This document shows positions 32,541 through 40,614 of a stretch of 40,614 nucleotides of DNA, one piece after another. A program made the position numbers and the translations under genes. Below the pieces are notes generated by a model. The model was not told the DNA's origin. It did not search any database and was given only the letters and a program-made list of their open reading frames with translations. Source of the DNA: Lachnospiraceae bacterium (GTDB lineage: Bacteria; Bacillota; Clostridia; Lachnospirales; Lachnospiraceae); contig JAGBEV010000048.1 in the NCBI GenBank assembly GCA_017936785.1, forward strand, positions 1 through 40,614, written 5' to 3'. Numbering within the stretch: the stretch's first letter is position 1; each line of letters opens with the position of its first letter.

Positions 32541-32622
32541 ATGAAAAAATTGCGTAAAAAATAAAAAAAGCCCCCAAACTTACCATATATGGAAATAATG
32601 AGCCTTATAAATACGATATACT

Positions 32623-32654
32623 AAAAACCGACAGTGTAAAAACTGGCGGTTTTT
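32623..32654 (+). terminator. Hairpin with T-run between fabT and the RHS island
   Basis: AAAAACCGACAGT (32623-32635) and ACTGGCGGTTTTT (32642-32654) pair with one mismatch around GTAAAA and end in a T-run. It is most simply the terminator of the FabT-like gene, though it lies 80 bp after that stop and could instead be in the leader of the island operon. A TATACT at 32617-32622 has no -35 partner. Confidence 0.7.
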
Positions 32655-32717
32655 CTTATGCAGTAAACCAGTCCAAGTGGAATGTATCAGAAAAAACACC
32701 GTCAGGGAAAACGGAGA

Positions 32718-33144
32718 ACATACAAATGAGAAAAATAACCAAATGGTACGTCTTAGGAGGATCATTACTGATTCTTCTTACGGGTGCCGTATCCATGACC
32801 TTAGGCATGGGCGGATTCTTTAGGGACGAAATCAACAAAACGATCACAGAAACCACCAGCTCTTTTTTGGGAAGCATCTACCTGGCATTTCTGCTGGGAA
32901 GATTCCGGAAAAAGGAATGGGAACACAAAAAAACTGCACAGGAAATAAAAACTTACATCCTCTTCGGGCTGCTCCTGTTCTCTTTAAGGAGTATCAGCCG
33001 CCTGGTCTTTTGCGCCTTTGACAAGGCGGGGCAGGAACTTTTGGGCTATCTTCTCAGCACAGCCACAGACCTGCTCTGCCTGATCTTTATCTATATAAAA
33101 ATGCCTGCAAAAGAAGAAGGGGAAACATACAAATGAGAAAAATA
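32718..33144 (+). repeat. Duplicated 20-bp start-codon context
   Basis: The identical 20-mer ACATACAAATGAGAAAAATA occurs at 32718-32737 and 33125-33144, each containing the start codon of one island gene and preceded by GGAGA or GGGGA. Both proteins therefore start MRKI. Confidence 0.9.
32726..33136 (+). CDS. Four-helix membrane protein coupled to the RHS gene
   Basis: The 136-residue protein has four predicted membrane helices (about residues 8-28, 44-61, 76-93 and 104-123) and a short charged C-terminus. I do not recognise a family. CGGAGAA lies 8 bp before the ATG. Its stop overlaps the ATG of the giant RHS gene by 4 bp (ATGA), so the two are translationally coupled and probably function together; it could help export, anchor or protect against the RHS protein (inference only). 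Codon use is GC-richer than that of the genes to the left, like the RHS gene. Confidence 0.8.
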   Translation: MRKITKWYVLGGSLLILLTGAVSMTLGMGGFFRDEINKTITETTSSFLGSIYLAFLLGRFRKKEWEHKKTAQEIKTYILFGLLLFSLRSISRLVFCAFDKAGQELLGYLLSTATDLLCLIFIYIKMPAKEEGETYK

Positions 33145-36100
33145 CAAATAAAAAAACAAACGAAAAAAATGCGCAGCATGGCAAAAAGACTATCCAGCCT
33201 GATCCTCTGCATCATCCTTATTTTTACATGGGAAATGCCTGTTCTTGCAGAGAACCTGTCTGAATTGGACAGACGGCTGCAGGTGCAGAAAGAAACGGAG
33301 AAACAGGAAGCAGAACGGGCAGCATGGGAAGAAACTGTTTTTAAAGCAAAAGAAGGCATTACCCTTTCACAGAATGCCCCGGATGACAGGAATAAAAATG
33401 AAAATCAGACAATAACTGAAAAGGAACAGTCACCCGAAAAAGCGGAAGACAGCGTCCTTTACGGGAAGTCCCTGCGGATGCCCGAGGCAGATGAAAATAC
33501 CAGCCCGGAGCTTCTGTATGGGGAACCGGCAGAAACAGGAAAGAATTATAAGACCTTCCGTCTCCCTGACGGGACCTATAAGACCATCTTTACCTCCTAT
33601 GCCAACACTTACACGGAGAACGGAAAAGAAAAACCCATCGACAACACCCTTGTTTCCGAAAACAGCATGAGTGGGGAAAGCTATACCAACAAAGAAAACG
33701 ACATCGACATCACCTTTTCCACAAAAGACCGGAAAGAAGCCTCAGTCAGCATAAGCGGAAATGAAATAGAAGCAGTCTTAGAACCGGCAGAAGGAGATTA
33801 CGGCAGACCCGCAGTTTCAGAAAATGCCATCCGCTACAACGGAGTCTTTGAAAACATTGATATCCAGTATACCATCCAGCCAAACGGCATGAAACAGGAT
33901 ATCATCCTCATGGCGCCCCAGGAACGTACAGAATTTGTTTATCTGTTAAAAAAGGACGGAATACAGGCTGAAATACATAATAACTGTATTTACCTATATG
34001 ACAGTGAAGAGATGGTCAGCGGAAATGAAATGACAGACAGCCATGACCAGGTCAGCGGAAATAATATAACCAATGAACATAACCATGTAAGCGGCAATGA
34101 CATGACAGCAGCAGGCAAAGCAGAGCCATCCATCATCATCAGTGCGCCCAGGATGCAGGATGCTGCAGGGATCAGTTCGGACAATCTTGCCCTGGCAATG
34201 GAAGAAACAGAAGAAGGATATGAGATCACCCTTACGGCAGACAGGGAATGGCTGCAGTCACAAAAACGCAGCTATCCCATTAAGATCGATCCCAGCTTTA
34301 CAGTCCTGAAGGGAGAAATCGACAACCTTACCGTATCCAGCCTGGGAGGAGTGGACAGGGAAAACATCTACAGCTTCAGCGGATACTTTGACGGACTGGG
34401 AAAAGCCAGAAGCTATGTGATCACCACTTTTCTTTACCAGTCCATCCTGAGCGGAACAAAGGGCGTGGATGTGCTGTCCGCCAGGCTGAACATCTACCAG
34501 ACCAATGACAGTACAGGATTTAATATCGGATGCTATAGGCTGAAAGACTCCCTTAATTATGCAAATATCACATGGGAAAATTCTGTAGGGATCGACCGCT
34601 ATGCAGCCGGAGAAGATGCCCTGAAACCGGCAGGAGAAGGATGGCATGATTTTGACGTGCGTGATGCCGTAAACGGATGGATCAACGGGATCTATGAAAG
34701 CCACGGACTTGTGCTGATCGCATCTGACGAAACCCATCCGGGAGCCATGTTTGCCACGGAAAACTATCCGGATGCGGCATATGCCCCCACACTTGTCATC
34801 GAATGGCAGCCTGCAGGGGACGTGCCCACAGACTACAGCCTGGATGACACTACCATCCATCTGCGTCCCATGACCCTGACCTCCACAGACGGGAAGATGC
34901 AGTGCTACGGCGTATTTGCAGACGGCGTGGCAAAGCCCTACGCATTCTTAAACTATGCACTGTCCGATACTACAAAAAACTATCAAGGACTCCTGCTTAC
35001 CGGAAACGAAAAAATCTATCCCGACAGCAGCGCCTTTGAAGCAGCCTTTCCGGCAGGAATCCTCAGATACAAGGATGCAAAATCAAACTGGCAGACAGCA
35101 TATCCCTTTACGGACTTTGAATACAACAGGCTCTATACCATGAATGCCCAGGCGGCATACCGGGATAAGCTGGGCAAAAAAGTCGCCAGTGATGAATTCC
35201 TGATCTATCCTGTGAGCAGATATGACACCATGCAGAAGATCGCAGATTATTACGGAGTCCCCCTTGAAACCCTGCTCTTTGACAACAAAGCGGCGGACAT
35301 GCTTCTGGTGGAAAACAACACCCTTTTTATCCGTAATCCAAAACAGAACAAAGACACACCCTACCAGCCGTCAGAACTGACCGACCAGGAAAAGGCACAG
35401 ATCGACAGCGCCCTTTTAGGAAGGGCAAGACACTGTGAATTCGGATTTGAACCTGTCAACCTGAACACAGGAAACTTCTACCTGGCACAGGAAGACTTCT
35501 CCTACAGTGACAGCCTGGGAACCTTTGCCCTGACACGCTCCTACAATTCCCTTAACGCAGCAAGAGCCGGAAGCTTTGGAAGAGGATTTACCAGCCTTTT
35601 TGATGAAAGCATCAGCGCCCTTTCCGACGGCTCCCTGGTCTACAACAGGGAAGACGGAAGCAGCCTGACCTTTACACAGGAAGGAAATAATACCTACCAT
35701 GCCCCGGAAGGGTATGACCTGGAACTTGTCAGGGAAGTGACCGGAACCGCCACAGCCGAATTTTCCGCCGGGGAACAGAGCTATCAGACATACCGTTATG
35801 TGGTCACAAGGGAAGACGACAGCCGGCACATCTTTGACGGAGGAGGAAACCTCATAGAGACCCGGGGGGAAGATGGGGAAATCCTGACCCTGCACAGAGA
35901 CCTTTCAGGAAAACTTACAGGAATCACCAGGGAAGGAGTCACCATGGGGATAACCACCACACCGGAAGGTTTTATTTCCACCATCACCATGCCAAACGGC
36001 GGGACATTTTGCTATGGATATGACAGTAGCCAGAACCTTGCCACCGTTACCGATCCTTTGGGAGGTGTAAAGCGGTTTTCTTATGATGGAAACCACCGGA

Positions 36101-39100
36101 TGAGTGCATGGTATGACGAAAATGGAACCCGGGTTGTCCTAAATACCTATGATACCAAAGGAAGGGTCATCCGCCAGACCAATGAAACCGGAGGGCAGAT
36201 CATCCTCCGGTATGAAAACGGAAAAACCACTGCCACAGATGCTGCAGGAAACCAAACCACCTATGAATACGACAAAGACTGCCAGACCACAGCAATCCGC
36301 TATCCTGACGGGACCGCCCTATACCGTGAGTACCGGGACCATGAGCTGGTAAAGGAAACAGACCGTGGAGGAGTGGAAACCCAGTTTACCTATGATGAGA
36401 ATGGAAATATTGTCAAAAAAGAAACCGGAGAAATCACCACCACCTATGAATACGACACAAGGGAAAACCTGACTGTCATTACTGATGCAGGCGGGAACAC
36501 CTTCCATGCAGAATATGACCAAAACAATAACCTTATCCGTACAACAGATGAGGAAGGAAACATCATATCCTATGCTTATGACAGCCACAACAGGCTGACA
36601 AGAAAGACTGACACCAACGGAAATACAGAAACCTATAACTATACAGGCAATTACCTGACAGAAATCCGCACAAACGGAAGGGTTACGGACAGGTTTACTT
36701 ATAATGCCCTGGGAAACATAAAAAGCCATACCGACGGGGCAGGAAATACCACCACCTATGAATACGATATCCTGGGAAGGAATATCCTGGTCAGGACCCC
36801 GGCAGGAAATAAAACCTCCATCACCTATGGAAAGACCGGTCTGGTGCAGTCCGTAACGGATGCAGCCGGAGGGACCACCACCTATGCCTACGATAAAGGA
36901 AACAACATCCTCTCCATGACCGATGCCCTGGGAGGCACCTATGAATACACCTATGATGCCAATGAAAACCGTCTGACGGAAAAAGATCCCGAAGGAAACA
37001 GGACAGCTTACAGCTATGATGAAATGGACCGCCTCATAAAAGCTGTGGACGGCATGGGAGGAATATATACTTATGAATACGATGACCATGACAACGTCAT
37101 AAGCTCCACGGACCCCCTGGGAAACCGGATGAGCGCCGTCTATGACCCATACCATGGACTGCCCCTTTCCAGTGTAAACGAAGAAGGGATCAGGACTGAC
37201 TATGAATATGACACCTGCGGGAACCTCCTTTCCGTGACAAAAGACGGAACCCTGCTGGCAGCATATGAATACGATGCCAGGGGACAGCTGACCGGTACGG
37301 AGCTTGCAAACGGTCTAAAAGAAATCCAAAAATATGACGGAAACGGCAACTGCATCCTCAAAACAGACGGGAAGGACCGGACCCTTGCATTTGAATATGA
37401 CGATGAAAACCGCCTCATAAAAGAAACCACTGCAGAAGGCAATGAATACCATTATGCCTATGACGGGGCAGGCAACCTGATCTCCTGCACGGACCCTCTG
37501 GGAAACCGGGAAACTTATACCTATGACGGAGAGGGAAACATCCTCACAAAAACCGACGGGGAAGGAAATACCACAGCCTATGCCTATGACAGGACCGGAA
37601 ACCTCATAACAGAAACCCTGCCTGACGGAATCTGTTATCATTATACCTATGACCTTTTAGGAAGACTGACTGCATCTGCAGACGGGCGGGACTATGTGAC
37701 CACATATTCCTATGATAAAACCGGAAACCTGACAGAAATCACCGATGCCCTGGGACAGAAGACTACCTATGAATACGATGCCCTTTCAAGAAACACCAGA
37801 ACCGTGGATGCCATGGGAAGGGAAACAGCCTGTACCTATGATGCAAAAGGAAACCTCTTGACTGAGACCGCTCCTGACGGCGGCGTGACATCCTATGACT
37901 ATGACAAATGCGGCAGGCTGACGCAGACCACGGACCCCCTGTCCCATTCCACCCTTTATGATTATGATGCCTTTGACAGGATCACCAAAAAAACAGACCC
38001 CCTGGGCGGAATTACCGGCTATGAATATGACAAAACAGGAAACCTGCTTGCAGAAACAGACCCCCTGGGCGGAAAGACCGCCTATGAATATGACCTGTAC
38101 GGAAATATCCTGAGCGAAACCGATGCCGGAGGCAGCCGGACAGAATATGCCTATGACCTGGAAAACCGCCTGACCACAGTAACAGATGCCAAAGGAAACA
38201 AAGCAGAACTATCCTATGACGGAACCGGAAACCTGACTTCCGTCAAAGATCCCCTGGGAGCAGCAGAAAGCTACACCTATGATAAAGCAGGCCGCCTGAC
38301 CGCAGTCAAAGCAGCTGACGGAGGAACCACGTTCTATGCTTATGACAAAGCAGGAAATGTAGTAACTGTAACAGATTCCCTTTCCAGAATAACCGGCTAT
38401 GAATATGACCGGTCCGGAAACCTGACAAAAGTAACTGATCCTAAGGGCAATGAAATATCTTATACCTATGATGCCCTGGGAAGGATGGTCTCCGTCAAAC
38501 ATGAGGATGGTTCAGAGGACCTTTTTGCCTATGACCCTGCCGGAAACCTGACCGCTTCCAAAGAAGGCGGCATAAGAATCACAGAATATACCTATGATGA
38601 AATGGACCGCTGCACCGGCATAAAAGATGCCCTGGGAAATGAAACCGCCTACAAATATGACCTGTGCGGAAACCTTGCAGAAGAAACTGCCCCGGATGGA
38701 AGCCTTACAGCCTATACCTATGATGAAATGAACCGCCTTATAAGCCGTAAGCTCCCCAACGAAGGAGCCTATACCTATGCCTATGACAAAGCCGGAAGGA
38801 TCACAAAGGTCTGCGGTCCCACAGGGCTGACAGCCTCTTACAGATATGACCATGCCGGAAACCTGACCGCTCTTATAAAAGGAGAAACAGACCAGAAAGA
38901 AATCCAGAGGACTGACTACCGGTATGACTGCTTAAACCGGATCGTAGAGATAACAGATGCAATAGGCGGAAAAACAAGCTATACTTATGATGAGGCAGGA
39001 AACATAACAAAAATGACTTGTGCAGACGGAGCCGCCTATGAATATACCTATGACAAAACCGGAAAAGTGACCAGAACAACGGACCCGGCAGGACTTATGA

Positions 39101-40614
39101 GGGAATACATCTATGATACGGAAGGACAGCTCCTGTCAGAAACAAGCGGCACAGCCACAGCAGAAACCACAGCCAATACAGCCGGTGGGGCAGCCAGCCA
39201 TACAGCCGGCACCGCAGAAAACGCCGCCAAACCGGCGGAAACAGCAGCTGAACCAGACGGGGAAGCAGCATTCCCGGAGCCCGATGGACAGCGGACCTAT
39301 ACATACAGTTATGATAAAGCCGGAAACCTGACCGCCGTAACAGACCCTCTGGCTGGAAAGACAGCCTATGCCTATGATGCAAGAAACCGCATGACAAACA
39401 CAGTTTCCCCCAAAGGGACTGCCACAGCCTATGCCTATGACAGCCTGGGAAACCTGACATCCCTTACAGACGGGGAAGGCAATACCACAACCTATGCCTA
39501 TGATGCAAAAGGAAGACTCACCGAAAAGACCACCGCAGAAAGTACCGGCGACCTGACCCCGGGGGAGCAGACCACCACCTATACCTACGACAGCCGTGAC
39601 CGCCTGACCGGTGTGGCAGAAGAAAACTCCCTTGTGACCTACACCTACAACACAGTGGGAAACCTGACCTCTGTCACCGATGCAAACGGAAACACAACAC
39701 ACTACGACTACGACCGGGCAGGAAACCTGACACAGACCCTGGACCCCCTGGGAAACCGGAAACAGTACAGCTACGACGAAGCCGGCAGACTGACAGAAAG
39801 CACAGATGAAAACGGAAACACGACACAATACGACTACGACGCCTTAAACCGCCTGGTAAAAAAAGACACCGGGGAGACCCTTTCCACCGCTTCCTATGCT
39901 TACGATGCCATGGGAAGGCTCACCCTCATGGACGACGTGACCGGGGAAAGCCTCTACACCTATGACCATGCCGGAAGACTCTTAACAGCCACCGACGGAA
40001 ACGGGAAACAGATCACCTACGCCTACGACATTTACGGCAATATCACAGAAGCCACCTACCCGGACGGAAGAAAAGCAGCCTACACCTACGACGCCCTGGA
40101 CCGCATGACCGGCGTCACCACCCCGGAAGGAAAGACCACCCGCTACGAATACGACGCAGACGGAAACATGACAAAAGCAGTGCGGGAAGACGGGGAGACA
40201 AACATCATCTACGACAGACTGGGACGGGTAAAGGCACTTGCCAACACAAAAGACGGACAGATCATCTCCGTTTACGCCTATGCCTACGACGGCAGGGGAA
40301 ACATCACCAGGGAAGAGACACGGATACTCAAAGAAGGAAAACTTACAGAAACCAGCGCCTTCTATACCTACGATGGAAAATCCCAGCTCATAAAAGCAGA
40401 GACCAGGGAAGAAGGACAAAGCCCTGCCACCACCACCTACACCTACGACCCCGCAGGAAACCGCCTGAAAATGGAAACGGAAAAAGGCGGAAAGACCCTG
40501 ACCGTCACCTACACCTACGACGAAGGAGGAAGACTGACCAGGGCGGAAGACAGCGAAGGAGGAGTGACCGCCTATGAATACGACAGGGCAGGAAACCTCA
40601 TCACGGAAAAAGGA
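33133..40614 (+). CDS. Giant secreted WapA/RHS-type YD-repeat protein, 3' end beyond the window
   Basis: A frame of 2494 codons stays open to the window edge. A signal peptide is visible (basic start, SSLILCIILIFTWEMPVLA, likely cut after Ala39). A charged linker, a beta-rich region, a 12-residue repeat (295-325), a DNRLRE/CBM-like module (about 387-557), a LysM-like segment (about 690-736, RYDTMQKIADYYGVPLETLLF), an RHS N-terminal module (about 760-820, GFEPVNLNTGNFYLAQEDFSY) and then YD repeats (TYEYD..GNL type) follow. This resembles Bacillus WapA and other polymorphic toxins, in which the repeats form a shell that delivers a variable C-terminal toxin. The toxin and immunity gene would lie past 40614. 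Base composition is clearly GC-richer than the left side. Confidence 0.93.
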   Translation, partial: MRKIQIKKQTKKMRSMAKRLSSLILCIILIFTWEMPVLAENLSELDRRLQVQKETEKQEAERAAWEETVFKAKEGITLSQNAPDDRNKNENQTITEKEQSPEKAEDSVLYGKSLRMPEADENTSPELLYGEPAETGKNYKTFRLPDGTYKTIFTSYANTYTENGKEKPIDNTLVSENSMSGESYTNKENDIDITFSTKDRKEASVSISGNEIEAVLEPAEGDYGRPAVSENAIRYNGVFENIDIQYTIQPNGMKQDIILMAPQERTEFVYLLKKDGIQAEIHNNCIYLYDSEEMVSGNEMTDSHDQVSGNNITNEHNHVSGNDMTAAGKAEPSIIISAPRMQDAAGISSDNLALAMEETEEGYEITLTADREWLQSQKRSYPIKIDPSFTVLKGEIDNLTVSSLGGVDRENIYSFSGYFDGLGKARSYVITTFLYQSILSGTKGVDVLSARLNIYQTNDSTGFNIGCYRLKDSLNYANITWENSVGIDRYAAGEDALKPAGEGWHDFDVRDAVNGWINGIYESHGLVLIASDETHPGAMFATENYPDAAYAPTLVIEWQPAGDVPTDYSLDDTTIHLRPMTLTSTDGKMQCYGVFADGVAKPYAFLNYALSDTTKNYQGLLLTGNEKIYPDSSAFEAAFPAGILRYKDAKSNWQTAYPFTDFEYNRLYTMNAQAAYRDKLGKKVASDEFLIYPVSRYDTMQKIADYYGVPLETLLFDNKAADMLLVENNTLFIRNPKQNKDTPYQPSELTDQEKAQIDSALLGRARHCEFGFEPVNLNTGNFYLAQEDFSYSDSLGTFALTRSYNSLNAARAGSFGRGFTSLFDESISALSDGSLVYNREDGSSLTFTQEGNNTYHAPEGYDLELVREVTGTATAEFSAGEQSYQTYRYVVTREDDSRHIFDGGGNLIETRGEDGEILTLHRDLSGKLTGITREGVTMGITTTPEGFISTITMPNGGTFCYGYDSSQNLATVTDPLGGVKRFSYDGNHRMSAWYDENGTRVVLNTYDTKGRVIRQTNETGGQIILRYENGKTTATDAAGNQTTYEYDKDCQTTAIRYPDGTALYREYRDHELVKETDRGGVETQFTYDENGNIVKKETGEITTTYEYDTRENLTVITDAGGNTFHAEYDQNNNLIRTTDEEGNIISYAYDSHNRLTRKTDTNGNTETYNYTGNYLTEIRTNGRVTDRFTYNALGNIKSHTDGAGNTTTYEYDILGRNILVRTPAGNKTSITYGKTGLVQSVTDAAGGTTTYAYDKGNNILSMTDALGGTYEYTYDANENRLTEKDPEGNRTAYSYDEMDRLIKAVDGMGGIYTYEYDDHDNVISSTDPLGNRMSAVYDPYHGLPLSSVNEEGIRTDYEYDTCGNLLSVTKDGTLLAAYEYDARGQLTGTELANGLKEIQKYDGNGNCILKTDGKDRTLAFEYDDENRLIKETTAEGNEYHYAYDGAGNLISCTDPLGNRETYTYDGEGNILTKTDGEGNTTAYAYDRTGNLITETLPDGICYHYTYDLLGRLTASADGRDYVTTYSYDKTGNLTEITDALGQKTTYEYDALSRNTRTVDAMGRETACTYDAKGNLLTETAPDGGVTSYDYDKCGRLTQTTDPLSHSTLYDYDAFDRITKKTDPLGGITGYEYDKTGNLLAETDPLGGKTAYEYDLYGNILSETDAGGSRTEYAYDLENRLTTVTDAKGNKAELSYDGTGNLTSVKDPLGAAESYTYDKAGRLTAVKAADGGTTFYAYDKAGNVVTVTDSLSRITGYEYDRSGNLTKVTDPKGNEISYTYDALGRMVSVKHEDGSEDLFAYDPAGNLTASKEGGIRITEYTYDEMDRCTGIKDALGNETAYKYDLCGNLAEETAPDGSLTAYTYDEMNRLISRKLPNEGAYTYAYDKAGRITKVCGPTGLTASYRYDHAGNLTALIKGETDQKEIQRTDYRYDCLNRIVEITDAIGGKTSYTYDEAGNITKMTCADGAAYEYTYDKTGKVTRTTDPAGLMREYIYDTEGQLLSETSGTATAETTANTAGGAASHTAGTAENAAKPAETAAEPDGEAAFPEPDGQRTYTYSYDKAGNLTAVTDPLAGKTAYAYDARNRMTNTVSPKGTATAYAYDSLGNLTSLTDGEGNTTTYAYDAKGRLTEKTTAESTGDLTPGEQTTTYTYDSRDRLTGVAEENSLVTYTYNTVGNLTSVTDANGNTTHYDYDRAGNLTQTLDPLGNRKQYSYDEAGRLTESTDENGNTTQYDYDALNRLVKKDTGETLSTASYAYDAMGRLTLMDDVTGESLYTYDHAGRLLTATDGNGKQITYAYDIYGNITEATYPDGRKAAYTYDALDRMTGVTTPEGKTTRYEYDADGNMTKAVREDGETNIIYDRLGRVKALANTKDGQIISVYAYAYDGRGNITREETRILKEGKLTETSAFYTYDGKSQLIKAETREEGQSPATTTYTYDPAGNRLKMETEKGGKTLTVTYTYDEGGRLTRAEDSEGGVTAYEYDRAGNLITEKG
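34015..34107 (+). repeat. 12-residue tandem repeat (VSGN type)
   Basis: Three tandem units begin VSGNEMT, VSGNNIT and VSGNDMT; the 36-bp units start at 34015, 34051 and 34087, the last partial. They form a hydrophilic His/Asp/Asn-rich linker inside the RHS protein. Confidence 0.85.
35997..40614 (+). repeat. YD (RHS) repeat array
   Basis: From about residue 955 onward the protein consists of degenerate units of roughly 21 residues with a Tyr-Asp pair followed by Gly-Asn/Arg-Leu, for example YEYDKTGNLL and YTYDALGRM. At DNA level short strings such as GGAAACCTGAC recur throughout. The array continues to the window edge. Confidence 0.95.
39127..39297 (+). repeat. Low-complexity Ala/Thr/Glu-rich insertion in the YD array
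   Basis: About 57 residues (near 1999-2055) rich in Ala, Thr, Glu, Gly and Pro interrupt the array between GQLLSE and YTYSYDKAGNL. The frame is kept. Confidence 0.8.

Noticed and set aside
34258-40419. Long open frames on the minus strand across the RHS gene, rich in repeated VIGIGCG- and SQGI-like strings
   Set aside because: They are the antisense of the YD repeats: their periodicity mirrors the repeat, they have no ribosome sites, and the plus-strand frame is continuous with clear domain homology.
35997-40614. Regularly recurring short DNA strings that might suggest a CRISPR array or tandem satellite
   Set aside because: The units are degenerate, in frame and encode YD repeats; there are no identical repeats with unique spacers.
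40300-40614. A C-terminal toxin or immunity gene
   Set aside because: YD repeats continue to the last base; nothing downstream is visible.

Overview
The window reads as a chromosomal segment of a low-GC, spore-forming anaerobic Firmicute (class Clostridia, most likely Lachnospiraceae). The evidence is AT-rich intergenic DNA with many TTGACA/TATAAT promoters and strong AGGAGG-type ribosome sites, a FabK-type rather than FabI-type fatty-acid reductase, the sporulation genes spmA and spmB, a GPH-type sugar symporter, and radical SAM enzymes. The family-level placement is inference; no rRNA is present.

Layout. (1) 1-900: the 3' part of tRNA-Lys, a terminator, and a small lipoprotein gene. (2) 1.0-9.2 kb: a housekeeping block (HD-domain protein, Orn/Lys/Arg decarboxylase-like protein, pyruvate kinase, guanylate-kinase-like protein, YaaR, HolB, RicT/PSP1, YabB-like tRNA methyltransferase, RsmI). 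Its order recalls the yaaO-tmk-yaaQ-yaaR-holB-yaaT-yabA-yabB-yazA-rsmI region of Bacillus, but with pyk inserted and a GMK-fold kinase where tmk would be. (3) 9.2-15.3 kb: type II fatty-acid synthesis genes acpP, fabD, fabG, fabF, fabZ, fabK-like, fabH. acpP has its own promoter and terminator. Two near-identical dyads with core TTTGA-N3-TCAAA lie at acpP and fabD, and a FabT-like MarR regulator that could read them is encoded 22 kb away at 32.1 kb. A bidirectional terminator separates fabH from a convergent DHH phosphoesterase. (4) 16.4-17.4 kb: a small DUF3796 / XRE regulator / truncated zinc-ribbon operon behind a promoter with four TATCAC/GTGATA half-sites.

(5) 17.4-29.4 kb: spmA and spmB, normally adjacent, flank about 11 kb of other genes: an AraC regulator with a GPH symporter, a GH5 and a GH43 glycosidase (uptake and intracellular cleavage of plant-type oligosaccharides); a radical SAM/HhH protein with its DUF4130 partner (an uncharacterised putative DNA modification or repair pair) split by a 74-nt hairpin; and a BlaI/BlaR1-like regulator-sensor pair with a large unidentified extracellular domain. 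(6) 29.4-32.5 kb: a membrane-anchored Mrr-like nuclease and an AEC transporter, transcribed apart from promoters that share one -35 box, then a 37-kDa nucleoid-associated protein and the FabT-like regulator.

(7) 32.7 kb to the end: a visibly GC-richer island with different codon use. It encodes a four-helix membrane protein translationally coupled to a giant secreted WapA/RHS-type protein (at least 2494 codons, no stop before the window edge). The latter has a signal peptide, a DNRLRE/CBM-like module, a LysM-like module, an RHS N-terminal module and a long series of YD repeats. Any C-terminal toxin and immunity gene lie outside the window.
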